Assembly (NCBI GenBank): GCA_016199525.1
Contig: JACQGL010000030.1
Span: forward strand, 1-32,787
Length of the DNA stretch: 32,787 nucleotides
Source of the DNA: Armatimonadota bacterium
Lineage (GTDB): Bacteria; Armatimonadota; SYMT01; JACQGL01
Direction: 5' to 3'
Shown: piece after piece, positions 16,307-24,640 of the stretch
Layout: every line of letters starts with the position of its first letter
Numbering within the stretch: the first letter of the stretch is position 1
Notes under the pieces: generated by a model
The model's input: only the letters and a program-made list of their open reading frames with translations
Databases searched by the model: none
What the model was told of the DNA's origin: nothing
Made by a program: the position numbers and the translations under genes

Positions 16307-17338
16307 TCAAGGGCTGGGGTGTGCGGGAGGTTGGGGGGAGCGGCGGGCGCGGGACTTCCACTCCGCGCCCCATAGCAGCATGGCGTTCAGCAGCGCGATC
16401 AGCCCCGCCTGCAGCAGGCCGTGGTGCTTGCGGAAATAGAGGTAACGGCTGCGGAAGTAAATCCGGCTGTTCTCCAGACCCCGCTGTCCCGAGCTCTTGC
16501 CACCGTGGTGCACGACCACCACCTCCGGCACGTAAAAGACCTGCCACCCCGCGGCCCGCATGCGCCGGTACCAGTCGATCTCCTCGTAATACATGAAAAA
16601 CCGCTCGTCCAGAAGGCCCACCTGCTCCCACACCGCCCGCCGAACAAGCACGCAAGCTCCCAGCACCCCGTCCACTTCGACCACGTGATCGAAAGAACGG
16701 CGCTGGAAAGTGAGCCGGTGTCGCCAGCCATCCAGCCAGCGCAGGCTGCGCAGTCCCGGGGCGCAGAGCACCTCGCGGATCAGGGTGGGAAAGGCGTCGC
16801 CTGCCTTCTGGAGGGAGCCATCCGTATTCAGCAGCGTAGGACCCGCCGCGCCTGCACGGGGCTCACGTTCCATAAACGCCACCAGCCGATCGAGGGCGCC
16901 CGGACGCACTTCCGTATCCGGGTTCAGAAGGAGCGCGTACTCGGTGCAGCACGCCTTCAGGGCACGGTTGTTTGCTCGAGCAAAGCCCAGATTCTCGCCC
17001 GCTGCGTCCAGTCGCACCCAGGGGAACTCCGAACGGACCATTTCCAGCGTGCCGTCCGTCGAGCCGTTATCTACCACGTGCACGCAGAGCCGCTCCGGCG
17101 CCGCCACGGCGCGCGGCAGCGAGGCGAGACAGCGGCGCAAGTAATCGCACGTGTTCCAGGAAACGATAATAACGGTGATATCCGGGGTCAACAGAGTCTC
17201 TCGGTGGGGAGTGCCGCTACCCACGCTGGGCGAATAGGACGACTCCGGCACTCGCCGGCAGGCCTCTGGGCGCGGGCCGTCCTCAGGCAACCTGGCCCGG
17301 CCGTCCGTAACCTCCTCCGGTGGCGGTGCGGCGTGCAT
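16307..17338 (-). CDS. Family 2 glycosyltransferase (WbbL/rhamnosyltransferase-like)
   Basis: This inverting GT-A enzyme probably transfers a sugar from a nucleotide donor during polysaccharide or glycolipid synthesis. It shows ITVIIVSWNTCDYLRRCL (54-71), DNGSTDGT (90-97), NLGFARANNRAL, and the metal-binding NPDTEV (139-144). The later segment FFMYYEEIDWYRRMRAAGW is typical of the rhamnosyltransferase branch. A C-terminal hydrophobic stretch (GLLQAGLIALLNAMLLWG) may touch the membrane. The first 50 residues are proline/arginine-rich and unlike the family, so the true start may be a later GTG or TTG; no good Shine-Dalgarno marks the ATG at 17338. It converges with the LOG gene. Donor and acceptor cannot be told. 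Confidence 0.88.
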   Translation of the reverse strand: MHAAPPPEEVTDGRARLPEDGPRPEACRRVPESSYSPSVGSGTPHRETLLTPDITVIIVSWNTCDYLRRCLASLPRAVAAPERLCVHVVDNGSTDGTLEMVRSEFPWVRLDAAGENLGFARANNRALKACCTEYALLLNPDTEVRPGALDRLVAFMEREPRAGAAGPTLLNTDGSLQKAGDAFPTLIREVLCAPGLRSLRWLDGWRHRLTFQRRSFDHVVEVDGVLGACVLVRRAVWEQVGLLDERFFMYYEEIDWYRRMRAAGWQVFYVPEVVVVHHGGKSSGQRGLENSRIYFRSRYLYFRKHHGLLQAGLIALLNAMLLWGAEWKSRARRSPQPPAHPSP

Positions 17339-17440
17339 TCAGAGCGCGCCGCATCCCCGTAAGCCGGCAAAACGGCGGCACGCTCCCCGCGCTGGCGCAT
17401 TGGGAAACCAATGGATCTAACGGCGCCCGCGGCACGGCGC

Positions 17441-17469
17441 TTGTGCCTGGCTCCGGATGCTGGTATCAT
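17441..17469 (+). promoter_or_regulatory. Promoter of the exported M15-like peptidase gene
   Basis: TTGTGC (17441-17446), a 17-base spacer and TATCAT (17464-17469) with an extended TGG form a plausible sigma-70 promoter, 60 bases before the ATG. Confidence 0.6.
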
Positions 17470-17529
17470 TCGGTGTCGAGCTGAGAGAGCGCACCTATAG
17501 GGACGGATCGTCACGCTTGCTAACGCCTT

Positions 17530-18831
17530 ATGGGACCTCACAGGTTGCCCTTGCTGCTGATGCTGGGCGGGATCGTACTAAGTCTAGCGTGGATGAGTGG
17601 GCGGGCCCGACCGGCGCCGCCGTCCGCCGAAGAATCGCCTTCGCCGGCGGTTGTGGTGCCCGCAACCTTGCTGCCTCCTCTACCGCCGACGTCCCCCTCC
17701 CAGTCGATGGTGGTCATCACTCATCTGGCCATCGGCCGGCCGCCGTATCTCTGGGAGCCGCCCGACGCCAGCCCCGATCGCCAGCGCGTGCTCTCTTTTG
17801 TCACCGATTCGCCATCCGAATGCCGCCTGCAGGCCCGGGCACGGGCGTCGGGGCCCGGCGCATCTCCCGCTCGCATCCAGTGGCAGGTGACGCCGCCCGA
17901 GGGGTTCAGCCTGCCGCCGGACGCGCGGCTGACCGGCCCGGAAATCGACCTTACTCTGCACCGCGACACCGTGTACGCGGGTGGCGCGCCGCTCTCGCTG
18001 GTCATCCGCGTCACCCTGGATGGCACCTCCGCCGCCGACCACGCGATCGTTGCCCAGGATGAGCGCGATCAGCTCCGCCAGGAATACGTGGATCTCTCAC
18101 GGGACCGCGTGCCGGACCGGGTGGAGTTTATTGATGAGACCGAGTACCAGCTGCGTTACGGACGCCGCTTCCCGGATCTGACCTTCTCACAGCTGAACGC
18201 CAGCGTGAACCGGTTCGCCGGTCGCCAATACCGCTGGGCGCTGCTGACAGAAGAACTCCTGCTCGCCCTGACGCGGCTGCAGCGGCTTGTGGGGCAGTCG
18301 CTGGTGATTGCCAGCATCTACCGGAATCCTGTGCGCCAGGAGGAGGTCAACGGGCCGGTGGACGAGAGCCACCACCAGTACGGGCGGGCCGCCGACCTGC
18401 ACGTGTGGCCCAACTGGGCGCCGCCGCAGGACGGGCGAACCATCGCCACTCCCGTCGACTGGCTCCGGCTGGCGAACGCCGCCTGGCAGGCCGGAGCGCG
18501 CTGGATCGAACCGATGACGTTGACCCACGTGAACACCGCCCGCTGCCACCTTCACTTCGACGTGCGGGGAGCGGGATCCCTCACCGCGCCGGTGGGAGTG
18601 CGTGGGGAGGTGGTGGACGCCGCGTCCGGCAAGCCGCTGCCGGGGGCGCGGGTGGAGCTGGACGGGATGACGGCGCGCACGAACAGGCAGGGGGAGTTCT
18701 TCCTGCAGCATGTGCTGACGCCGGAGGAGCACACCCTCTCCGTCTCCGTTCCCGGCCGGACGCCGGTGGCGCAGCCGGTGCGCGTCGAGAGCCGGCAGGT
18801 GGTTACCGTGCGTATCCGCGTGCCAGCATGA
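17530..18831 (+). CDS. Exported M15-like metallopeptidase with C-terminal carboxypeptidase-regulatory-like domain
   Basis: The 433-residue protein has an N-terminal hydrophobic signal or anchor (4-22), a Pro/Ser-rich linker (25-60) and a beta-rich region of unknown type (60-165). Next is a domain resembling M15 D,D-peptidases: SLVIASIYRN, then SHHQYGRAADLHV (280-292), which fits the SxHxxGxAxD zinc motif (His282, Asp289), and CHLHFDV (339-345) for the third ligand. The end (about 356-430) matches the CarboxypepD_reg fold: VRGEVVDAASGKPLPGARV, then a TNRQGEFFL turn. It probably trims peptidoglycan or another envelope peptide outside the membrane. The usual catalytic Glu/Asp before the last His is not obvious. 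It is divergent from the glycosyltransferase and has its own promoter. Confidence 0.75.
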   Translation: MGPHRLPLLLMLGGIVLSLAWMSGRARPAPPSAEESPSPAVVVPATLLPPLPPTSPSQSMVVITHLAIGRPPYLWEPPDASPDRQRVLSFVTDSPSECRLQARARASGPGASPARIQWQVTPPEGFSLPPDARLTGPEIDLTLHRDTVYAGGAPLSLVIRVTLDGTSAADHAIVAQDERDQLRQEYVDLSRDRVPDRVEFIDETEYQLRYGRRFPDLTFSQLNASVNRFAGRQYRWALLTEELLLALTRLQRLVGQSLVIASIYRNPVRQEEVNGPVDESHHQYGRAADLHVWPNWAPPQDGRTIATPVDWLRLANAAWQAGARWIEPMTLTHVNTARCHLHFDVRGAGSLTAPVGVRGEVVDAASGKPLPGARVELDGMTARTNRQGEFFLQHVLTPEEHTLSVSVPGRTPVAQPVRVESRQVVTVRIRVPA

Positions 18832-18890
18832 TACCGCCTTCCAGCCGCCGAGCGTACAGGTGTGGGTGTACCGGGAACACGCACTTTCCC

Positions 18891-18924
18891 TCGCTCTCTC
18901 TTCGTCTCCGCGCCTCCGCGACAC
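18891..18924. repeat. Intergenic CTCCGCG repeat, second variant
   Basis: Between two convergent genes lies CTCTCTTCGTCTCCGCGCCTCCGCGACA in pieces: a CT-rich lead followed by CTCCGCG twice. It resembles the reverse complement of the element at 10759-10780. Confidence 0.4.
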
Positions 18925-18948
18925 CCCTGCCGGAAGAGCCCGCGCGGG

Positions 18949-19881
18949 TCACCCGTGCAGGGCGCGTCCCATCTCCCGCGCGCAGGCCCAGTGCCAGGCG
19001 CACATCCCCGCCGTGGTGATCGCGGCGAACAGGAACGCATCCCGCCAGGGGAGTCCTTCGCGGCGGTAGGAATGCAGGCGGCCCGGAGCGCCCGCCAGCG
19101 TGGCCGCTACGGCGCGATAGTAAATGCCGGGATGGCGCTCGCCCTTCTTCCAGACGTAGCGTCCGTGGCCGCGGCCGTAGTTCCAAAACGTGCGCGCCAG
19201 CCCGCCGAGACCCTCCCGGAAGCGCTGCTGAACAACAGCCTGGGGGCGGTACTCCAGCCGGTACCCTAGCTGACGAATGCGATATGAGAGGTCGGGATCC
19301 TCTCCGCCCGGCCGTTGGAACCCCTCATCGAAGCCGCCCGCGCGCGCCAGCACCTCCCGCCGGTAGGCGGCATTGGCGGTGATGATGTACTCCACGTTCG
19401 CGGGGTCTTTGTGGGGCGGCGCGGGCCAGCAGTGGGCGCAGTAGCGTTCGGCCAGGCTGACAACCCGCAGCGGACGCAGCGCGCCGCCTGCTCCGGCGAG
19501 ATCCTGGGCCTCCGCCATTCCCCGGGTCAGCTCCGCCAGCCAGTCCGGGGCGGCGACACAGTCATCATCCAGGAAAGCGATGATTTTGCCGCGCCCCACC
19601 CTCACGCCGTGGTTGCGCGCCGCCGCCGGACCGCGGTTCGCCTGGCGGACGACGGTAGCGGACAGCGAGGTCCGCGCCAGCCATTCTCCCAGCCGCGCGG
19701 GGGTGTCGTCGGTGCTGCCGTCGTCCACAACGATCACCTCGAATGGCGGCGCGCCTTGCTGGGCCTCCAGCGAGGCGAGCGCCTCCAGCAGCCACCCCGC
19801 GCGGTTGTAGGTCGGCATCACCACGGTGACGCGGACTTTCCTCCCGGCGGCGGGGCTGCGTCTGACGTCGGGATCGAGCAT
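18949..19881 (-). CDS. Family 2 glycosyltransferase
   Basis: A second GT-A enzyme, 310 residues. VTVVMPTYNRAGWLLEAL (18-35) and VVDDGSTDDT (51-60) bind the nucleotide sugar; FLDDDC (103-108) is the metal-binding DxD; the acceptor region contains GGFDEGF and the GEDPDLSYRIRQLGY segment. A C-terminal helix (about 280-300, DAFLFAAITTAGMCAWHWAC) suggests membrane association. GGAG lies ten bases before the ATG at 19881. The protein shares only the general GT2 pattern with the one at 16307, so they are not recent duplicates. With the peptidase in between they suggest an envelope or exopolysaccharide locus. Substrates are unknown. Confidence 0.9.
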   Translation of the reverse strand: MLDPDVRRSPAAGRKVRVTVVMPTYNRAGWLLEALASLEAQQGAPPFEVIVVDDGSTDDTPARLGEWLARTSLSATVVRQANRGPAAARNHGVRVGRGKIIAFLDDDCVAAPDWLAELTRGMAEAQDLAGAGGALRPLRVVSLAERYCAHCWPAPPHKDPANVEYIITANAAYRREVLARAGGFDEGFQRPGGEDPDLSYRIRQLGYRLEYRPQAVVQQRFREGLGGLARTFWNYGRGHGRYVWKKGERHPGIYYRAVAATLAGAPGRLHSYRREGLPWRDAFLFAAITTAGMCAWHWACAREMGRALHG

Positions 19882-19970
19882 GGGCTGTCATCTCCAGTGC
19901 TGGTGGGGCCTCGCCTGAAGATACGACGGTGGCCGCCCGATCTGATCCCGGCCCGGAGCCACGGGCCGCG

Positions 19971-20906
19971 CTAGGAAATCGTACGCCGTGGAAGACGGCG
20001 GCCATCCAGGGTGCGGAACAAATCGATTACCAGGTTCTGGAACCGCCGGCTAACAATCACCAGAATCTCTCCCACTGGTGTGAAGCCCACTTGCACGAGA
20101 TTGCGTACCCCGCGGAAGAGAAGCGGCGCGCCGTCCGAGGTCCGGAACAACCGCACACGGGTGAAGTCAACCAGCGTGGTGGCCACCAGGAAGCGGTCCC
20201 CGGCGGGATTGAAGCCCGCGCTAAACGGCGCCCGAGCCGACTGGCGGACCAGCGTGCGGCCGGTATCGATCTGCAACAAGCGCACGGCGGCCTGCCCGAA
20301 CAGCACCGGCTCGACTAAAGCGACCGTATCGGTACCGAAACCGATGCTGGTGAGCGGATCCACCAGGGCGCGGAAGACCAGCTCGCCGGCGTCGTTGATG
20401 AGCAGGAACTCCGTGCCGATGGATCGCCGCCGCACAACTGTGAAACCTTCGCCAAACGGCGACACAAACAGCTCTGCTGGCCCCGGGAACGTGAACCGTG
20501 CCCGCTCAGTGCCGTGCAGGGCATCGACAAAGCGCACCCTAAGCGTGCCGACGGAGTCCGTGGTCTCAATGATGGCAGTGTCGCCGTCAACCGAGAATCC
20601 CACCGTGGGCAGGTCGAACGGAAAGCGCTCTTCGAAGATCACTTCGGCATCCAGGGTGCGCACCAGGGTGAGGTGGCCACCATCGAAGAAGGCGAGCGTC
20701 TCACCGGTAGGCGACAGACCGAATTCATCCGGCGGGATGGGCGGGAGGCCAGAGGGGAGAGCAGGTTCCACCACGGATGGGATGATGGCGGGAGGAGGGA
20801 AGGTGGATTGGGCGCGCGCGGGGCCTGCAAGCGGCCACCCCGCGCCCGCGGTAAGCAGGATCAGGGCCGGCCACCATCGCCGCCCTGCCCAGGCAATGCG
20901 TCGCAT
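19971..20906 (-). CDS. Exported protein with beta-propeller-like repeats, function unknown
   Basis: A 311-residue protein with a clear signal peptide: basic MRRIAWAGRRWW, a hydrophobic core, and cleavage likely after PARA at residue 32. A Pro-rich stretch (35-58) follows. The rest consists of roughly 40-residue beta units ending in patterns such as FGLSPTGETLAFF, VGFSVDGDTAIIE, LFVSPFGEGFTVV, AGFNPAGDRFLVA and VGFTPVGEILVIV. These resemble WD40/TolB-type blades. No lipobox cysteine is present, so it should be periplasmic or released. AAAGGAG precedes the ATG. Its neighbours are glycosyltransferases and a dehydrogenase; neither reveals the role. Confidence 0.75.
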   Translation of the reverse strand: MRRIAWAGRRWWPALILLTAGAGWPLAGPARAQSTFPPPAIIPSVVEPALPSGLPPIPPDEFGLSPTGETLAFFDGGHLTLVRTLDAEVIFEERFPFDLPTVGFSVDGDTAIIETTDSVGTLRVRFVDALHGTERARFTFPGPAELFVSPFGEGFTVVRRRSIGTEFLLINDAGELVFRALVDPLTSIGFGTDTVALVEPVLFGQAAVRLLQIDTGRTLVRQSARAPFSAGFNPAGDRFLVATTLVDFTRVRLFRTSDGAPLLFRGVRNLVQVGFTPVGEILVIVSRRFQNLVIDLFRTLDGRRLPRRTIS

Positions 20907-20931
20907 TGGCTGATTACTCCTTTGGGTTCTG

Positions 20932-20956
20932 GCGGTTACGATCGGCTCGTAACCGC
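20932..20956. promoter_or_regulatory. Perfect 10-bp palindrome in divergent region
   Basis: GCGGTTACGA and TCGTAACCGC are exact reverse complements around TCGGC. The element lies 25 bases before the minus-strand propeller gene, upstream of its Shine-Dalgarno, and 130 bases before the plus-strand dehydrogenase. It could be a regulator's operator or a leader hairpin. Confidence 0.5.
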
Positions 20957-21085
20957 TGGGTTTCCCAACCGGGCGGGATTCAATCGCCGTGCTGCCCGGT
21001 AGCAGAGAGGGAAACCGATCCCCCGCGCTGTTCGCCCTCCCGCGATACCATAACGCGGGGCCGGCCCGCCCCCGGGAGCGATTGA

Positions 21086-24010
21086 ATGCCCGCGCACCGC
21101 AATATCGAGGCGTTTGCCGCCGCGCTGCGGCCGCGTTTCACGGGCGAGATCCACCTCGATCACCTCACCCGTATCCTCTACAGCACCGACGCGAGCATCT
21201 ACCAGATGATGCCGCTGGCGGTGATCCTGCCGCGCACCGCCGAGGACCTGAAGGAGGCCGTCCGCCTGGCCGCGGCGCACGGCTTGCCGCTCCTGCCGCG
21301 CGGCAGCGGCACGAGCCTGGGCGGGCAGGCGGTGGGGGAAGCGGTGGTCGTGGACTGCTCCAAGTACCTCACACATGTGCTGGAGCTGGACGCGGAGGGC
21401 CGCCGCGTCCGTGTGGAGCCGGGGGTCATCCTGGATGAGCTGAACACCCACCTGCGTCCGCACGGACTGATGTTTGCGCCGGATGTAGCCACCGGTAATC
21501 GCGCCAGCCTGGGCGGGATGATGGGCAACAACTCCTGCGGAGCGCACTCCGTGATCTATGGGAAGACCGTGGACCACGTGATTTCCCAGCGGGTGCTCCT
21601 GTCGGATGGCTCCGAGGCGCTTCTGTCCGAAGTTACCGCCGAAGAGTGGTCCCGACGCAGTCGAGACGGCGAGGGCGCCACCCTGGAGGCGCGCATCTAT
21701 CGCGAAGTGGGGCGAATTTGCGAGCAGCACGCCGAGGAGATCGACCGGCGATTTCCGCGCCTGATGCGGCGGGTGGGCGGCTACAACCTCGACGAGATCG
21801 TGCGCCACCGCCGCTACAACCTGGCGCGGCTGGTGGTGGGATCGGAGGGCACGCTGACCACCATCGCCGAGGCAACGCTGAACCTGGTGCCCGTGCCGCG
21901 CGGGACAGCGCTGCTGGTGGCGCACTTCGAGGATCTGATCGAAGCGCTGGAGGCAGTGCCGCTCTGCCTGGAGATGGCGCCGTCCGCGATGGAGCTGACG
22001 GACCGCATCATCCTCAATCTCACCCGCCAACACCCGACCCTCGCCCGCGCTGCCGACTTCCTGCGCGGCGACCCCGCGGCCATCCTGGCGGTCGAATTCT
22101 CGCACGATCCCGAGCGCGGCGGGACACCGCTGGCGGAGCGGACGCACGCGCTGGAGGAGCAGCTTCGCAAGCACGGGTTTGGTTACGCCTATGTTCAGGC
22201 GCTGGACCCCGCCGCGCAGAAGGATGTCTGGAACGCCCGCAAGGCGGGTCTCGGTCTGCTGATGGGGATGAAGGGAGACCGCAAACCGGCGGGCTTCATG
22301 GAGGACACCGCCGTGCCAGTGGACCGACTGGCGGACTACATCCGCCGCTTCCAGGACATCCTGCACGAGCACGGCTGCGAGGCCTCCTGCTACGCCCACG
22401 CGAGCGTCGGCTGCCTCCACGTCCGGCCGATCCTCAACCTGAAGTCCGCCGCCGACATCCGCCGGATGCGCGCCATTGCCGAGGCGGTGAGCAGCCTGGT
22501 GCTGGAATACGGCGGCTCGCTGAGCGCCGAGCACGGCGACGGGCTGTCGCGCAGCGAGTTCCAGCGCAAGATGTTCGGGCCGGTGGTCTACGAGGCGTTC
22601 CGCGATCTGAAGCGCGCCTTCGATCCGCACGGGCGGATGAACCCCGGCAAGATCGTGGACGCCCCCCCGATGACCGAGAACCTGCGCTACGGGCCGGGCT
22701 ACCAGACGATCGCCCTGGAAACGCACTTCGATTTCTCCCGCGACGGTGGCTTCGCCCGGCACGTGGAGCTGTGCAGCGGTGTGGGAGCCTGCCGCAAAAA
22801 GCTGGACGGCACCATGTGCCCGTCCTATCACGCCACTCTGGATGAAGCGCATTCCACCCGAGGTAGGGCCAACGCGCTGCGCGCCGCGATTGCGGGCCAG
22901 CTACCGGGTGGCTTCACGGATCCTGCCCTGTACGAGGTGCTGGATCTCTGCCTGGAGTGCAAGGCGTGCAAAAGCGAGTGCCCCTCTAATGTGGACATGG
23001 CGCGCCTGAAGGCAGAGTTCCTGGCCGCCTATCACGCCGCCCACGGGACGCCCCTGCGGGCGCGCCTGTTCAGCACTATCCACGCAATGGACCGGCTGCT
23101 CGCCCCGTTTGCGGGGCTGGCGAACGCGATAATGGGCACGCAGCTGAGCCGCCGCCTGATGGCACGCTGGCTGGGGGTGACGGAGCAACGCACGTTGCCG
23201 CGGCTGGCGGCAGTCACGTTCCACCGCTGGTGGACACGGCGCCCATCCCCACCCCATCCCGACGCAGTCGGGACCCCGCGGGGGCGAGTGGCGTTGATGG
23301 CAGATACGTTTACCAATTACCACGAGCCGCACATCGGGATAGCCGCCGTGCGCGTCCTGGAAGCCCTCGGCTACGAGGTGGTGGTTCCCCCGTTGAAGTG
23401 CTGTGGCCGTACGCTGATTTCAAAGGGGTTCCTGCGCCAGGCCCGCAGGCTGGCGGAGAGCAACGTGGCGCTTCTGGAGGGCTACGCGCGGGCGGGCATC
23501 CCAATGCTCTGGCTCGAGCCGAGCTGCGCTGCGGCGCTGGCGGATGACACCCGCGACCTGGTACCCGGCCCCGCGTCAGAAGCGGTGGCGGGCGCCACGC
23601 GGCTATTCGAGGACTTCGTCGGCGAGCGGCACGGCGAAGCGGGCCTCCCCTTCCAGCCGCGCGCGAGCAAGGCGCTGCTGCACGGCCATTGCCACCAGAA
23701 AGCGCTCTTCGGGACGCAGGGGGCGCGGCGCGCCCTGTCGCTGATCCCGGGGTTAAGCGTGGAGGAGATCCCCTCGGGGTGCTGCGGGATGGCGGGCTCG
23801 TTCGGCTACGAGGCGGAGCATTACGAACTCTCCCTGAAGATCGGGGAGCTCAGCCTCTTCCCGCACATCCGCGCGGCGTCGGAAGACGCGCTTCTGGTTG
23901 CCAGCGGGACCTCGTGCAGGCATCAGATCCAGCACGCGTGCCATCGTGTTGCCCGGCACCCGGCGGAAGTGCTGGCCGATGCGCTGGCAGACAGGCCGAA
24001 GGGGCCGTAG
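21086..24010 (+). CDS. FAD-linked 2-hydroxyacid dehydrogenase fused to Fe-S/CCG domain (GlcD-GlcF or YdiJ type)
   Basis: This 974-residue fusion likely oxidises a D-2-hydroxyacid such as D-lactate, glycolate or D-2-hydroxyglutarate and passes electrons to the respiratory chain. The FAD-binding half has LPLLPRGSGTSLGGQA, APDVATGNRASLGGMMGNN and VGSEGTLTTIAEA, then the FAD oxidase C-terminal domain with LSAEHGDGLSRSEF. Fe-S ligands follow: a cysteine cluster starting near residue 563 and CLECKACKSECPSNVD near 620. Two CCG motifs end it: KCCGRTL (about 771) and GCCGMAGSFGYE (about 899). GGGAG lies seven bases before the ATG. The layout and size match YdiJ-like enzymes; the substrate cannot be read from sequence. 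A palindrome copy lies in the interdomain linker at 23257. Confidence 0.9.
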   Translation: MPAHRNIEAFAAALRPRFTGEIHLDHLTRILYSTDASIYQMMPLAVILPRTAEDLKEAVRLAAAHGLPLLPRGSGTSLGGQAVGEAVVVDCSKYLTHVLELDAEGRRVRVEPGVILDELNTHLRPHGLMFAPDVATGNRASLGGMMGNNSCGAHSVIYGKTVDHVISQRVLLSDGSEALLSEVTAEEWSRRSRDGEGATLEARIYREVGRICEQHAEEIDRRFPRLMRRVGGYNLDEIVRHRRYNLARLVVGSEGTLTTIAEATLNLVPVPRGTALLVAHFEDLIEALEAVPLCLEMAPSAMELTDRIILNLTRQHPTLARAADFLRGDPAAILAVEFSHDPERGGTPLAERTHALEEQLRKHGFGYAYVQALDPAAQKDVWNARKAGLGLLMGMKGDRKPAGFMEDTAVPVDRLADYIRRFQDILHEHGCEASCYAHASVGCLHVRPILNLKSAADIRRMRAIAEAVSSLVLEYGGSLSAEHGDGLSRSEFQRKMFGPVVYEAFRDLKRAFDPHGRMNPGKIVDAPPMTENLRYGPGYQTIALETHFDFSRDGGFARHVELCSGVGACRKKLDGTMCPSYHATLDEAHSTRGRANALRAAIAGQLPGGFTDPALYEVLDLCLECKACKSECPSNVDMARLKAEFLAAYHAAHGTPLRARLFSTIHAMDRLLAPFAGLANAIMGTQLSRRLMARWLGVTEQRTLPRLAAVTFHRWWTRRPSPPHPDAVGTPRGRVALMADTFTNYHEPHIGIAAVRVLEALGYEVVVPPLKCCGRTLISKGFLRQARRLAESNVALLEGYARAGIPMLWLEPSCAAALADDTRDLVPGPASEAVAGATRLFEDFVGERHGEAGLPFQPRASKALLHGHCHQKALFGTQGARRALSLIPGLSVEEIPSGCCGMAGSFGYEAEHYELSLKIGELSLFPHIRAASEDALLVASGTSCRHQIQHACHRVARHPAEVLADALADRPKGP
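21650..21666. repeat. Imperfect TCCCGA palindrome inside the dehydrogenase gene
   Basis: TCCCGAC-GCA-GTCGAGA has one mismatch from the intact copy at 23257. It falls in a loop coding for WSRRSRDGE. Confidence 0.4.
23257..23273. repeat. TCCCGAC-GCA-GTCGGGA palindrome inside the dehydrogenase gene
   Basis: Perfect 7-bp arms around GCA. It encodes the linker residues HPDAVGTP between the Fe-S and CCG parts. Confidence 0.6.
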
Positions 24011-24088
24011 AAACGCAGCCACACGGGGGGCGGCGTCTGCCGCTCTCTACCCGGCTCTCACCGCGCACCATCCGCAACTTGCATCGGC

Positions 24089-24640
24089 CTATGGTCCCGC
24101 GGGCAGCGCCGCGGTGACCGCAGCCACGATGTCCTCCACCAGCGCCAGCGCCCCTTCCCCATAGTCGCCGCAGGCCAGCAGCGATTCTCGTGGGGCTACA
24201 AGGCGGTACTTGCCCCCCAACGATTCCAGAATTTGCACGTTGCGGCGCACAATCGGGTTCTGCCACATCTTCGTGTTCATGGCCGGAGCAAGCACCACGG
24301 GCGTCTGGGGCAGGCTGGCCATAACGACCGTGGTCAGCATGTCGTCCGCAATCCCGTGGGCGATCTTGCCGAGGACGTTGGCCGTGCAGGGGGCCACGAC
24401 GATCACATCCGGCCACTGCGCCAGCGCGATATGCTCCACGGCGCCGTGCGCGGGCTGGTCCCACAGGCTAGCGGCTACAGGGTTGCGGGACAGCGTTTCA
24501 AACGTTAGGGGTGTGACGAACCGCTGCGCCCCCTCCGTCATCACCACACGCACTTCGTGGCCTGCCCGGCAGAGCTGGAGGACCAGCTCGCAGGCGCGGA
24601 AGGCGGCGATGCCGCCGGTAACACCCAGCAATGCTTTCAT
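24089..24640 (-). CDS. coaC: Phosphopantothenoylcysteine decarboxylase (CoaC), stand-alone
   Basis: CoaC decarboxylates phosphopantothenoylcysteine to phosphopantetheine with FMN, the third step of coenzyme A synthesis. The 183-residue protein is a full HFCD-type flavoprotein: VTGGIAAFRA (8-17), the active-site His70 in VEHIALA, TANVLGKIAHGIADD (87-101), the substrate clamp PAMNTKMWQNP (119-129) and catalytic Cys157 in ACGDYGEG. In most bacteria it is fused to CoaB; here it stops before any CoaB sequence. Its ATG overlaps the coaB stop by four bases (ATGA), so the pair is translationally coupled. It converges with the dehydrogenase gene. Confidence 0.95.
   Translation of the reverse strand: MKALLGVTGGIAAFRACELVLQLCRAGHEVRVVMTEGAQRFVTPLTFETLSRNPVAASLWDQPAHGAVEHIALAQWPDVIVVAPCTANVLGKIAHGIADDMLTTVVMASLPQTPVVLAPAMNTKMWQNPIVRRNVQILESLGGKYRLVAPRESLLACGDYGEGALALVEDIVAAVTAALPAGP

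Noticed and set aside
20936-22852. 638-residue frame antisense to the dehydrogenase
   Set aside because: Composition (His, Gln, Val, Arg-rich) is typical of antisense frames, and the plus-strand protein has clear FAD and Fe-S motifs.
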